In this document: one piece after another, positions 8,850-17,361 of the stretch
Layout: each line of letters begins with the position of its first letter
How positions within the stretch are numbered: the stretch's first letter is position 1
Assembly: GCA_937926205.1 (NCBI GenBank)
Contig: CALEYL010000077.1
Coordinates: 1 to 64,000 of the forward strand
Direction: 5' to 3'
Origin: an uncultured Saprospiraceae bacterium
Lineage (GTDB): Bacteria; Bacteroidota; Bacteroidia; Chitinophagales; Saprospiraceae
DNA length: 64,000 bases
Program-made: the position numbers and the translations under genes
Notes under the pieces: generated by a model
Database searches by the model: none
What the model saw: only the letters and a program-made list of their open reading frames with translations
What the model was told of the DNA's origin: nothing

Positions 8850-9539
8850 TTACAATAAACTCAAATTGCCCTTATACTGCCCGCCCACGGGTAAACTTCG
8901 CCCACCTACTTCCACCTCATTGTTTGTGAACGCATTGACCTTGTCCCGCCGCACGATATAAGAACGGTGGATGCGGATGAAGTCGGCAGCAGGCAATGCC
9001 GAAGTCATGTCGGCCATTTTCTGATAAGTTACCACCGATTGCCCCGATGTCAGATGGATCCGGGCGTAATTGCCCAGACTTTCCACATAAAGGATTTCGT
9101 CCAAAAAGACCTGAACCATTTTTACGCCGGATTTAAAGTACAAATAGCCGCTGCGGCCATGGGCAGCAGGCATTTCCGGCGGAGCAGGAGGCAGGTTGTT
9201 TCTGACCTTTTGGATGGCTTTTAAAAAACGCTCGAAAGAAATGGGTTTCAGCAGGTAATCGGCCACAGCCAGTTCGAAACCCTCCAAAGCATAGTCGCGG
9301 TAAGCCGTTGTGAGGATAACCTGGGGCGGTTTTTGGAGCGATTTGAGAAACGCCAATCCGCTCATTTGTGGCATTTCGATGTCGAGCAACATCAGATCAA
9401 CCGGCGTTTTTTGGAGAAAATTGAAAGCTTCAACGGCATCGCGGCAGGCGCCGGCCAGTTCCAGCCCTTCAATTTGCCGGACATATTTATCCAGAATGCC
9501 GATGGCAATGGGTTCGTCGTCAACAATGAGTACCTGCAT
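8850..9539 (-). CDS. LytTR family response regulator
   Basis: A 229-residue regulator. Residues 1-120 are a receiver domain (MQVLIVDDEPIAIG; phosphoacceptor Asp in LLLDIEMPQMSG). Residues 135-229 are a LytTR DNA-binding domain (YVESLGNYARIHL, FIRIHRSYIV). The frame is open upstream to 9722, but the ATG at 9539 directly precedes the canonical receiver start and follows the kinase gene by two bases. It is the partner of the kinase transcribed just before it. Targets are unknown. Confidence 0.93.
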   Translation of the reverse strand: MQVLIVDDEPIAIGILDKYVRQIEGLELAGACRDAVEAFNFLQKTPVDLMLLDIEMPQMSGLAFLKSLQKPPQVILTTAYRDYALEGFELAVADYLLKPISFERFLKAIQKVRNNLPPAPPEMPAAHGRSGYLYFKSGVKMVQVFLDEILYVESLGNYARIHLTSGQSVVTYQKMADMTSALPAADFIRIHRSYIVRRDKVNAFTNNEVEVGGRSLPVGGQYKGNLSLL

Positions 9540-9541
9540 GG

Positions 9542-10660
9542 TTAGACCGGGGTGTTTCGTATTTTTAAGGAAATAAAAAACTGCCCTTCCATAATTCCGG
9601 TTTCCAAAAGATGCCGATCGGGCAGCAGTAAAGCCAGCCGTCGCCTTACATTTTCCAGCCCTACGCCTGCTTTGGACCTCGCATCCGGCATTTCCACAAA
9701 ATCGTTCCGAACCGAAAAACAAAGTTCGTCGTCCCGGATAACCAAGGACAAGTCAATGCGGCAAACATGCTGCCCGTTTTTGAACCCGTGTTTGAAGGCG
9801 TTTTCAACAAAAGGAAGCAACAGCAGCGGCGGAATGCGCCAGGAATCTGCCATGCCCTCCACCTCAAAACGCACCGAAGCCCGTTCGCCATGCCTCAGTT
9901 GCTCCAGTTCTACAAAAGCTTTCAGTATGTCCAGTTCCTTTTGCAGACTAACCGTTTCAGCACCGCTTTCATATAGCAAATAACTCATGATGTCCGAAAG
10001 CCGCAGCAGCAGGTCAGGGGTTTTGTCGGAGCGCTCCAGCGCCAGGCCGTAGAGGTTGTTCAGCGTATTGAAAAAAAAGTGCGGATTGATCTGTGTTTTC
10101 AGAAACTGCAGTTCCGCTTTCAGGCTTTGCTGTTCGAGTTCGACAGCCCTTCGCTTTTCCGCTAAATAATGCAGCAGAATTTTCACGGCGCCGGTAACCA
10201 CTACCACATTGGCACTTACTGCAAGGTACTGCACAAACAGGTTGAAGCCGGAATCGCGGGGAAGTCCGCTGAAAAAGCCCGGCGCTCCAGTGACAAGGTC
10301 AAACAGGCCCTGAAAGGTAGTGGCAATGAGCATCAAACCGGCCAGAGACAAGCCATAAACCAGCCAGCGGCGTTTGAGCAAAAAAAGCGGAATGAGCAGA
10401 TAAAGGTTGGTGTAAACCGCAAATAGCCTTCCTGGCAAAGCCATGAATTCTGCCTGCAGCGATTGCAGCAAAGTGCCGGGGAATGTGGTTCGGGTGACGA
10501 TTTCCTGACCGGTTTCCGGAGAAATGATGGCGGTTTCGGTCACAAAAGCATTCATCCAAATGAAACCCTGACTGAGCAGATAGAGTACCCAGAACAAAAG
10601 ATGCAGCAATAAACGGCGGTGTTTCATCAAGGGCAAAGTTCGCGTTTTTCGATTGTTCAT
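9542..10660 (-). CDS. LytS-type sensor histidine kinase
   Basis: A 372-residue membrane kinase. Four hydrophobic segments lie within residues 15-165, followed by a short coiled linker (EKRRAVELEQQSLKAELQ). The His_kinase domain carries the H-box QINPHFFFNTLNN and an N-box of the type LLLPFVENAFKHG, followed by a GVGLENVRRRL ATP-binding motif. This is the standard architecture of Bacteroidota LytS/YehU-like kinases paired with LytTR regulators. The gene precedes its regulator by two bases, so they are co-transcribed. The long periplasmic loop between the first two membrane segments could take part in sensing; no known sensor domain was recognised. Confidence 0.92.
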   Translation of the reverse strand: MNNRKTRTLPLMKHRRLLLHLLFWVLYLLSQGFIWMNAFVTETAIISPETGQEIVTRTTFPGTLLQSLQAEFMALPGRLFAVYTNLYLLIPLFLLKRRWLVYGLSLAGLMLIATTFQGLFDLVTGAPGFFSGLPRDSGFNLFVQYLAVSANVVVVTGAVKILLHYLAEKRRAVELEQQSLKAELQFLKTQINPHFFFNTLNNLYGLALERSDKTPDLLLRLSDIMSYLLYESGAETVSLQKELDILKAFVELEQLRHGERASVRFEVEGMADSWRIPPLLLLPFVENAFKHGFKNGQHVCRIDLSLVIRDDELCFSVRNDFVEMPDARSKAGVGLENVRRRLALLLPDRHLLETGIMEGQFFISLKIRNTPV

Positions 10661-10785
10661 CCGCTCGTATTATCTGAAATGCCGGTTTCTTTATGTGAAA
10701 ACGGGGTTTACATAAAAAAAGCCTGTTTCCACATCAGGTAACAAGCGATAGAAATAATGCCCCGCTTTGGCCACAAAATGGTATC

Positions 10786-10793
10786 TATCTTTG
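10786..10793 (+). promoter_or_regulatory. -7 box upstream of the serine hydrolase
   Basis: TATCTTTG fits TAnnTTTG exactly. The nearest TTG (10767-10769) gives a short spacer of 16 bases, so the upstream element is weak. The start codon is 122 bases downstream. Confidence 0.45.
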
Positions 10794-10914
10794 TACGAAA
10801 TAATTCGTAATCATTAACAGCAACCACAGGCCAGGACAGAATTTCCAGACTGATACTTTCAGAATCTAGGGTTATAAAATACCTGGCGACCTTTGTGGTA
10901 AAAACAATCTTTCT

Positions 10915-12336
10915 ATGAAAACAGGAACCATTTTATGCCTGCTCCTTTCTTTTTGTTCGGTTTGCTTTTCGCAAAAACAAAGCATTCCCAAAGCTCGCTG
11001 GGCTTTGGTAAAGCAATATCTGGAAAGCCGGAAAGACTTCTCGGGCATGGTACAAGTGGCCGAGGGAGGCGTGGTGAAATTCAGCAGGGGATACGGTTTT
11101 GCAGACCGCGAAAAAAAAGTCCGCTACACGGAGAATACGCTTTCTACCATTGGCAGCATCACCAAGCCATTCACCGCAACAGCCATCATGTTGCTGCTGG
11201 AACAGGGGAAATTGGCTGTGAAAGACCCTATAAGTAAGTATTTTCCCAATGTCCCTGAAGATAAAAAAGGGATTACCCTCCACCACCTGCTGACCCATTC
11301 TGCCGGTTTCCCGGGCGCTATAGGCGACGATTATGAAGCCATAAGCAAGGAAGATTTTGTCAAATTGGCCATGGAAACGTCCCTTTTGTTTGCACCCGGA
11401 ACCGCTTATGAGTACACCAATGTGGGTTACTCGCTGCTGGGCATGGTTGTGGAGCAACTCAGCGGCATGAGTTACGATGCTTTTTTGCAAAAAAACGTCT
11501 TTGAGCCGGCAGGGATGAAAACAGCCGGCTACGACAACCCGGCAGCCGACTACAAGCTGCTGACCCATGGCTATCTGGCCGATGGCTCGGATTGGGGAAC
11601 GTCCAAAAGCAAACCGTGGAATGGAAAAGAACCTTACTGGCACCTGAAAGCCAATGGCGGACTTCTGATGTCGGCCCGTGACATGACCCAGTGGTACCGC
11701 GCCCTGCGCAGCAACAAAGTATTGAAGCCCGAAACCCTGAAGCTGCAAACAAGCCCCCATGTTGACGAAGGGGGCGGCACCTTCTACGGCTACGGCTATT
11801 CGATCGCCAATGGTGGGAAAAGCATTGAGCACAATGGCGGCAACGGTATTTTTAGAGCCGATTTTCGCTGGTTTCCCGAACTTGATCTTTGCCTTTTTGC
11901 GTCCAGTAATGATGCCAATGTGCGCCTGTTTCGTCTCGACGACGAGATCATCCGGATTCTGATGAGCGGTGAACTACCCGGGCAAACAAACTGGCAACCT
12001 GTGCCAATGAATGAATTTCCGGCAAATGAGCGACAGGAAACAGCGCAAGCTATGCTGACCGTACTCACTGATTATTCTGCCGAAGCCGCGGCCGCTTTCG
12101 TTGAAAAATACTGCTCCCCCGGCATTGTGGAGCGCAATGGAAAAGAACGTATGACCGGCCTTTTTCAAATGCTCAGCAAGGATACCGGGGGTAATGAAGT
12201 CCAGGCTGTCTACGAAAGCGACAACCAGATTCAGTTGGCGATACCTGCCCGGGAAGAGGGCGCAAAACTGAAGATTTTCCTGACTTTTTTGGGCAACCAG
12301 GTGGATAAGTTGCAGGCAGAAATGGAGGGGAATTGA
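10915..12336 (+). CDS. serine hydrolase, beta-lactamase class C / DD-peptidase family
   Basis: A 473-residue exported protein; signal peptide residues 1-20 end in CFSQ. The beta-lactamase fold shows the SxxK nucleophile motif SITK (S81, K84), the second motif YTN (167-169) and a late HNGGNG in place of the usual KTG-like triad. The last 100 residues form a separate C-terminal extension that I could not assign. Family members cleave peptidoglycan peptides, beta-lactams or esters; the substrate cannot be told from sequence. It stands alone, with the following SnoaL-like gene convergent to it. Confidence 0.88.
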   Translation: MKTGTILCLLLSFCSVCFSQKQSIPKARWALVKQYLESRKDFSGMVQVAEGGVVKFSRGYGFADREKKVRYTENTLSTIGSITKPFTATAIMLLLEQGKLAVKDPISKYFPNVPEDKKGITLHHLLTHSAGFPGAIGDDYEAISKEDFVKLAMETSLLFAPGTAYEYTNVGYSLLGMVVEQLSGMSYDAFLQKNVFEPAGMKTAGYDNPAADYKLLTHGYLADGSDWGTSKSKPWNGKEPYWHLKANGGLLMSARDMTQWYRALRSNKVLKPETLKLQTSPHVDEGGGTFYGYGYSIANGGKSIEHNGGNGIFRADFRWFPELDLCLFASSNDANVRLFRLDDEIIRILMSGELPGQTNWQPVPMNEFPANERQETAQAMLTVLTDYSAEAAAAFVEKYCSPGIVERNGKERMTGLFQMLSKDTGGNEVQAVYESDNQIQLAIPAREEGAKLKIFLTFLGNQVDKLQAEMEGN

Positions 12337-12352
12337 GGCGGTTTGAAGATGT

Positions 12353-12453
12353 GTCAATTTGAAAATTTGAAGATTGACTGTGAGTGGCCCGGGAAAAGTA
12401 TTTTGAGGCAACCTCGGCTTCCCAATCTTCAAATTTTCAAATCTTCAAATTTC
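12353..12453. repeat. paired tttgaaaatttgaag repeat
   Basis: tcaatttgaaaatttgaagat at the left is mirrored by atcttcaaattttcaaatcttc at the right, around a GC-rich middle. The same word family recurs at 30444-30474. It lies between convergent genes and may fold or end transcription. Confidence 0.5.
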
Positions 12454-12460
12454 ACCTCCC

Positions 12461-12964
12461 CTAATCCAAAACCCGGTTCCAGCAATCTAAATAGATTTTC
12501 CAGTCACCCGGCGAGACTTCCTTCCACACAATGACATATTTGCCCCGCCAGTTGCTCCGCTCCCCTTTATCGTTCTCACTGGTACCTTCATAATATCCCC
12601 AATCGTAGGCCGTATTGCCCGTAATGGTGATTTCAGAAGGGGTAACTTTATGGTATACAATACGACTTTTTGCATTTTCGGATGGCGTCCAGTAACGGCT
12701 GATGGCTTCGCTTCCCGACAGGATGTCGAGGGAGGGCGGAAATATTTTGGCATCGTCTGTATAGGCTGCGACGACAGCCTGGTAATTGCCTTTCATGAGA
12801 TTGGCAGAAAAATCCGCGATGTTTTTGCGGATGATGGCTTCAGGGTCGGAAGTTGCCACACCTGGATGCCCTGCGTTGAAATTCAGAGGATAGCCATTGC
12901 TTGCAGAAAGATGGAATACAAATGCCAGGAAGCACATCACCGGCAGGTAAAATGATTTTTTCAT
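12461..12964 (-). CDS. exported SnoaL/DUF4440-like protein
   Basis: A 167-residue protein with a signal peptide (residues 1-22). The remainder fits the small alpha+beta cone of the SnoaL/DUF4440 (NTF2-like) fold: a helical start (AIIRKNIADFSANLMKGNYQAVVAAYTDDAKIFPP is the classic opening, shown here only in part as motif), then strands with TAYDWGYYEG and the closing GDWKIYLDCWN. Such proteins often bind or act on small hydrophobic molecules, but the substrate is unknown. It is convergent with the serine hydrolase. Confidence 0.85.
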   Translation of the reverse strand: MKKSFYLPVMCFLAFVFHLSASNGYPLNFNAGHPGVATSDPEAIIRKNIADFSANLMKGNYQAVVAAYTDDAKIFPPSLDILSGSEAISRYWTPSENAKSRIVYHKVTPSEITITGNTAYDWGYYEGTSENDKGERSNWRGKYVIVWKEVSPGDWKIYLDCWNRVLD

Positions 12965-13087
12965 AATCGGGTGGTTTTATGTCTAAAGATAGTCCCGCAA
13001 AATAGGGTATAGTTCCCTATTTTTACCCATCAATGGCTAAGGTTTTCCGAATGGCCCGATAATGAATTGCTAACCAAAACGACAGAC

Positions 13088-13825
13088 ATGACCCTAAATG
13101 ATTTTATTCATCGAATGGCTACTCAGGGCATTGAGCAGGTATTGCAAGATCTGCTGACTCAAAATGTCCTGGCTGAACTTCAGATAGAGCGTATCCGCAA
13201 CTTGAAGCGCAACTTTGCATTAGGGTTGATCTCCATTCCTACAGCCACCATGGAATATAAAAGAATCGCCATAGGTATTTTGTCCTTGCTGGAAGAGGAA
13301 CCTGGCATGGAAAATGACCAAATGGACGAGTTGGACAGCATGAATAAAGTTTCAGCAAGCCTTAGGGCACTGCTCGGGATTTCTGCAGAAGAAGAAGCTG
13401 CAGCGATTGCATCGGAAAGGGAATCAGCAGAAAAAATCGCCCGCGCCCGCGCCCTCTACCAGCACAACCGACAATCTGATCCGGAAGAGGATTATTCGCC
13501 TACACCTAAGGATGCCATTCCTGACCACAAGCAATTGCGGAACCTGATCGCCCAGGGGGAAATGCTACAAGTCATCAGACATTTGCGTGGAATGGCAGCA
13601 GGAACGCACATGGAAAGCGCTGTAAAAGGGCTGGTTCAAAAGCACATGGAATTTGAACACGGTCAGAAATATGGGCTCCAAAGTTTCGAATCAGGCCAGA
13701 TGATGAATGCCCAAATAGCTGCGGCAATGCTGGATATGCTTAACGAATTCCCCTCCCGGACAACAGATACCGGTCAGGTAGAAGCAGCAAAGAAAAACTG
13801 GTGGCAGCAATTTTGGAAAAAATAG
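13088..13825 (+). CDS. protein with two effector-associated-domain-like (EAD) modules
   Basis: A 245-residue soluble protein. Residues 5-70 (IEQVLQDLLTQN, RNFALGLISIPTATMEYKRI) and residues 146-222 (HKQLRNLIAQGEMLQVIRHL, YGLQSFESGQMMNAQI) both follow the helical pattern of the effector-associated domains described in bacterial conflict systems: a start of the form LR.LI..G, a G-L-I/Q-S turn, and a closing R/N-I...L-L/D-x-L/I. They are joined by an acidic charged linker. Such domains are thought to be homotypic adaptors linking sensors to TIR, caspase-like or other effectors. The frame is open from a TTG at 13067; the ATG at 13088 is preferred. A second EAD-like protein is encoded at 59843. 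EAD subtype is uncertain. Confidence 0.65.
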   Translation: MTLNDFIHRMATQGIEQVLQDLLTQNVLAELQIERIRNLKRNFALGLISIPTATMEYKRIAIGILSLLEEEPGMENDQMDELDSMNKVSASLRALLGISAEEEAAAIASERESAEKIARARALYQHNRQSDPEEDYSPTPKDAIPDHKQLRNLIAQGEMLQVIRHLRGMAAGTHMESAVKGLVQKHMEFEHGQKYGLQSFESGQMMNAQIAAAMLDMLNEFPSRTTDTGQVEAAKKNWWQQFWKK

Positions 13826-13914
13826 ACCGCTTGTCATGCCGTAGAACCGCTCGTCATTTATTGCTTGCCTGTGAATGCCGCCGGGGCCTAACTTGTCCGC
13901 AAAACATTCAAATC

Positions 13915-15321
13915 ATGACCAGAACACTCTTGTTATTATTAGGAATCGGATTCAATACGCTGTTATTTGCACAGGACATCAGCGGCGATTGGAACGGACA
14001 ATTGAACATCCAGGGCATTAAACTGCGCCTGGTATTGCATGTTCAGTCGGAAGGTGATGGCCTGAAAGCGACTTTTGACAGCCCGGACCAGGGCGCTTTT
14101 GGCTTGCCGGTAGGAGAAATTCGCTATGAAGCTCCGGTGTTGACTTTTGCCATGCCCAATATTGGCGTCACTTATAAGGGAGAATGGCAGGCCGCTTCTG
14201 AAAGTTTTACCGGCAACTTCACACAGGGCGGGCAGGCATTGCCGCTCAACTTAAGCCGGGAAGCCATTGAGGCTGAAAAATTAGAACGTCCACAGGAACC
14301 GAAGGCGCCGTTTCCGTACCGCTCGGAAGAAGTCGGCTTTATCAACGAAAAAGCAAACGGCATTCGATTGGCAGGAACGCTTACGCTGCCTGAAGGCGAG
14401 GGACCCTGGCCGGTTGCGATCCTCATCAGCGGTTCCGGTCCGCAAAACCGCGACGAAGAACTGCTGGGACACAAACCATTTTTGGTCATTTCCGACTACC
14501 TGACCCGAAAAGGCATCGCCGTGCTGCGCTATGATGACCGTGGCGTAGGCGAATCAAAAGGAACTTTCAGAACGGCGACTTCTGCTGATTTTGCCACCGA
14601 TGTCGAAGCCGCAGTGAAGATGCTGCGTCAACGCCCCGATATTCAGGCTGGGAAAATTGGCCTGATCGGTCACAGCGAAGGCGGCCTGATTGCCCCGATC
14701 GTTGCAGCCGAAATGCCGGAAGTGGCTTTTGCCGTGCTGCTTGCAGGACCGGGTGTCAATGGCGAAAAAATCATTCTCCACCAATCTGCACTGATAGACG
14801 CGGCAGAAGGCAAACCGGAGTCGGTCATCCAGCCCCAGCTGAAATTGTCGAAAAACATCTTCAAAATACTGCGCAAAAACACCGATGAAGCTCAAACAGC
14901 ACAAGCCATGCGCGATTACCTGCAAAAGGAAGTACCCAAACTTCCCGAAGCAGCAAGAGCAGATTTTGAACCATTGGATCAGGCGATTGACCAGCAAATA
15001 AAGCAGCTGAACACACCCTGGATGCGCTATTTCCTGAAGCATGAACCGATTCCGGTACTGTCGAAAGTGCGTTGCCCCCTGCTCGTGCTCACCGGAGGAT
15101 TAGATCTGCAGGTTGACCCTGCTCAGAACATTCCACCGATTGAAAAAGCGTTGAAAAAAGCCAAACATCCGGATTATACCGTGAAAGTAATACCCGGGCT
15201 CAACCACTTGTTCCAGCATACCGAAACCGGGCAGGTCAGCGAATACGCAAAGAATACGGAAACTTTTGCGCCTGAAGTGCTGGAGATGGTGGCTGACTGG
15301 ATCGGGAAGCGCTTCAAATAG
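13915..15321 (+). CDS. exported alpha/beta hydrolase
   Basis: A 468-residue protein. A signal peptide (MTRTLLLLLG to LLFAQ) is followed by a beta-rich N-terminal domain (residues 20-125) with the pattern DISGDWNGQL typical of this exported family. The alpha/beta hydrolase domain runs from about residue 140, with ISGSGPQNRDEE around the oxyanion site, GHSEGG with the nucleophile Ser near 254, an Asp in LTGGLDLQV and a His in GLNHLFQ. Family relatives are esterases or peptidases. The start at 13915 was chosen because upstream codons are not signal-like and overlap the end of the EAD gene. Confidence 0.88.
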   Translation: MTRTLLLLLGIGFNTLLFAQDISGDWNGQLNIQGIKLRLVLHVQSEGDGLKATFDSPDQGAFGLPVGEIRYEAPVLTFAMPNIGVTYKGEWQAASESFTGNFTQGGQALPLNLSREAIEAEKLERPQEPKAPFPYRSEEVGFINEKANGIRLAGTLTLPEGEGPWPVAILISGSGPQNRDEELLGHKPFLVISDYLTRKGIAVLRYDDRGVGESKGTFRTATSADFATDVEAAVKMLRQRPDIQAGKIGLIGHSEGGLIAPIVAAEMPEVAFAVLLAGPGVNGEKIILHQSALIDAAEGKPESVIQPQLKLSKNIFKILRKNTDEAQTAQAMRDYLQKEVPKLPEAARADFEPLDQAIDQQIKQLNTPWMRYFLKHEPIPVLSKVRCPLLVLTGGLDLQVDPAQNIPPIEKALKKAKHPDYTVKVIPGLNHLFQHTETGQVSEYAKNTETFAPEVLEMVADWIGKRFK

Positions 15322-15343
15322 CGCATTGTAACAGGCAAAAAAC

Positions 15344-16414
15344 ATGAAGTACCGCATTTCGCCATTTTGGATGGCACAAGTCGGGGGTTGGACTTTGTTC
15401 ACCATTGCCAATATGGCTCTGCAACAATCCGTAAAATTCAGCTACCGCTGGATGATCATTGAGGTCATGGCCGGGATAGTGGGTTTTGCAGTGACGGTGG
15501 GGTATCGGCAGGTAATTCTCCGGCTGGGGTGGCATACGAAACCGCTGTTGCGCCTGATTTTGCCTGTTTTGGGAGCGTCAACATTGGTGGCAGGGCTTTG
15601 GAGTATCGGCTTCGCGCTGATGGCCAAACCCCTGATGCTGGTGTTGGATTTGCCGGATTTGCCCCTTTATCAGTTGTTTCTGGGCATCTTTTTTAACGGC
15701 ATCATCCTCATCATCGCCTGGTCGGCCATCTATTTTGCCTACCAGTATTTTACAAAATTTACCCGAAACGAAGCAGAAAAATGGCGGCTGCAAATTGCCC
15801 TGCGCGATGCCCAGTTGGGACAGTTGCGGGCGCAGGTACAGCCCCATTTTTTGTTTAATGCCCTCAACAACATCCGCGCTTTGGTGCTTGAAAATCCGCA
15901 ACAGGCGCGCTCCATGATCACGCATTTGTCGGATTTACTCCGGTATTCGCTGACGTCCTACAATCGCGAAAAGACAAGCCTGCAACAGGAAATTGAAATT
16001 ACTGCCGATTACCTCGCTTTGATGACCATTCAATACGAAGACCGCTTGCAGACAAGTCTCAAAGTGCCGGAGTCCCTGCAAACGGCCCTGATCCCGCCCA
16101 TGCTCCTTCAGTTGCTGGCAGAAAACGCCATCAAACACGGCGTGGGAAAAAGACCTGAAGGTGGGGCTGTCAACATCCGGGCTGAACAGGTGGGCGCTGA
16201 CCTCGAAATTACGGTTGCCAACCCCGGCGCTTATTCTCCCGAAGATCCTGTTCAGGAAGACCATCTGGGGGTTGGACTGAGCAATATTCGGGAGCGGCTG
16301 GAATTGCTTTACGGACAGCGGGCAAGCTTTCAAATTGTCTCAGAAGATGGCTGGGTCCGCTCAAAGGTTCGGCTGCCATTGGAATGGACTGTAAATGAAA
16401 ACCCGATGACTTAG
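15344..16414 (+). CDS. LytS-type sensor histidine kinase
   Basis: A 356-residue kinase with four membrane segments in residues 10-140, a short coiled linker, the H-box VQPHFLFNALNNIRAL and an ATP-binding half with LLAENAIKHG and GVGLSNIRERLELLYG. It begins 22 bases after the hydrolase gene and is followed 18 bases later by a LytTR regulator, so hydrolase, kinase and regulator may form one transcript. This is the second LytS/LytTR pair in the window. Confidence 0.92.
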   Translation: MKYRISPFWMAQVGGWTLFTIANMALQQSVKFSYRWMIIEVMAGIVGFAVTVGYRQVILRLGWHTKPLLRLILPVLGASTLVAGLWSIGFALMAKPLMLVLDLPDLPLYQLFLGIFFNGIILIIAWSAIYFAYQYFTKFTRNEAEKWRLQIALRDAQLGQLRAQVQPHFLFNALNNIRALVLENPQQARSMITHLSDLLRYSLTSYNREKTSLQQEIEITADYLALMTIQYEDRLQTSLKVPESLQTALIPPMLLQLLAENAIKHGVGKRPEGGAVNIRAEQVGADLEITVANPGAYSPEDPVQEDHLGVGLSNIRERLELLYGQRASFQIVSEDGWVRSKVRLPLEWTVNENPMT

Positions 16415-16432
16415 AATGGTTAAATTTGTGAA

Positions 16433-17143
16433 ATGAAAGCAGTTATTGTAGAAGATTCTAGATTGGCTCGGGTAGAATTGCTGACTTTGCTGCAGGCGCA
16501 CCCTGAAATTGAAGTGGTTGGGGAAGCGGGCAATGCAGAAGAAGCCAAAGCGCTGCTGCGCAAAACGGAGGCAGATTTGTTGTTTCTCGACATCCAGTTG
16601 CCCGGCGCCAATGGCTTTGATCTGCTGGAATCGCTCGATGAAGTTCCGGTGGTGATTTTTACAACCGCATACGATGCGTATGCCCTCAAATCATTTGAAT
16701 ACAATGCATTGGATTACCTGCTCAAACCCATCAAACCCGAGCGCCTGGCCAATGCCATAGAAAAAGCGCTGTTGCAGCAACGTCAGCGCCAGCCTGGAAC
16801 GGAGCGCCTCGACCCGGAGCACCGCATTTTTGTGAAAGACGGCGACCGCTGCTGGATCGTTCGGCTTGGCGACATCCGCATTCTTGAAGTTTACGGCAAT
16901 TATACCCGCATTTATTTTGAAAACCAGCAGCCCCTGCTGCTGCGCTCCCTGAATTATCTGGAAGAACGGCTGCAACCCGATTTCTTTTTCAGGGCCAACC
17001 GTCAGCAATTGGTCAATGTGCGCTTCATTTCCGGAGTGGACAACGCGCTGGGAGGGCAGTTACGCCTGCGTTTGAGCAGTGGCGAAACGATTGAGGTGTC
17101 GCGTCGTCAGGCCCTGAAATTGCGGGAGACGCTACGGATCTGA
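16433..17143 (+). CDS. LytTR family response regulator
   Basis: A 236-residue protein. The receiver domain (residues 1-118) carries the phosphoacceptor in LLFLDIQLPGANGF and the conserved Lys in LLKPIKPERL. The LytTR DNA-binding domain (residues 135-236) contains VYGNYTRIYF and FFRANRQQLVNV. It is the likely partner of the kinase just upstream and would control unknown target promoters. Confidence 0.93.
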   Translation: MKAVIVEDSRLARVELLTLLQAHPEIEVVGEAGNAEEAKALLRKTEADLLFLDIQLPGANGFDLLESLDEVPVVIFTTAYDAYALKSFEYNALDYLLKPIKPERLANAIEKALLQQRQRQPGTERLDPEHRIFVKDGDRCWIVRLGDIRILEVYGNYTRIYFENQQPLLLRSLNYLEERLQPDFFFRANRQQLVNVRFISGVDNALGGQLRLRLSSGETIEVSRRQALKLRETLRI

Positions 17144-17160
17144 CATGCTCTATGTTCCTT

Positions 17161-17342
17161 CTGCTGGCGCGATAGTTCCGCCTCGTGCCTTTTATTTTCA
17201 GGGCTCTGCCCGTTCTTGCAGCCGGCCGGAGACCAGCAAATAGCACACGCGAGGCGGAACTTCGACTTGACTTCGACTTGACTTCGACTACGCTCAGTCG
17301 CCAGCTCAGCAGCCAGCTCAGTTACTGCTATCGCGCCAGCAG
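17161..17342. repeat. element bounded by nested inverted repeats
   Basis: CTGCTGGCGCGATAG at 17161-17175 is perfectly inverted at 17328-17342. Just inside, TTCCGCCTCG at 17176-17185 is inverted at 17250-17259. Three copies of acttcgacttg or close variants follow at 17258-17290. The element lies between a plus-strand regulator and a minus-strand gene that ends at 17362, and could be a small non-autonomous mobile element or a folded terminator. Confidence 0.6.
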
Positions 17343-17361
17343 TGTGGTAAAAAATCAACCC

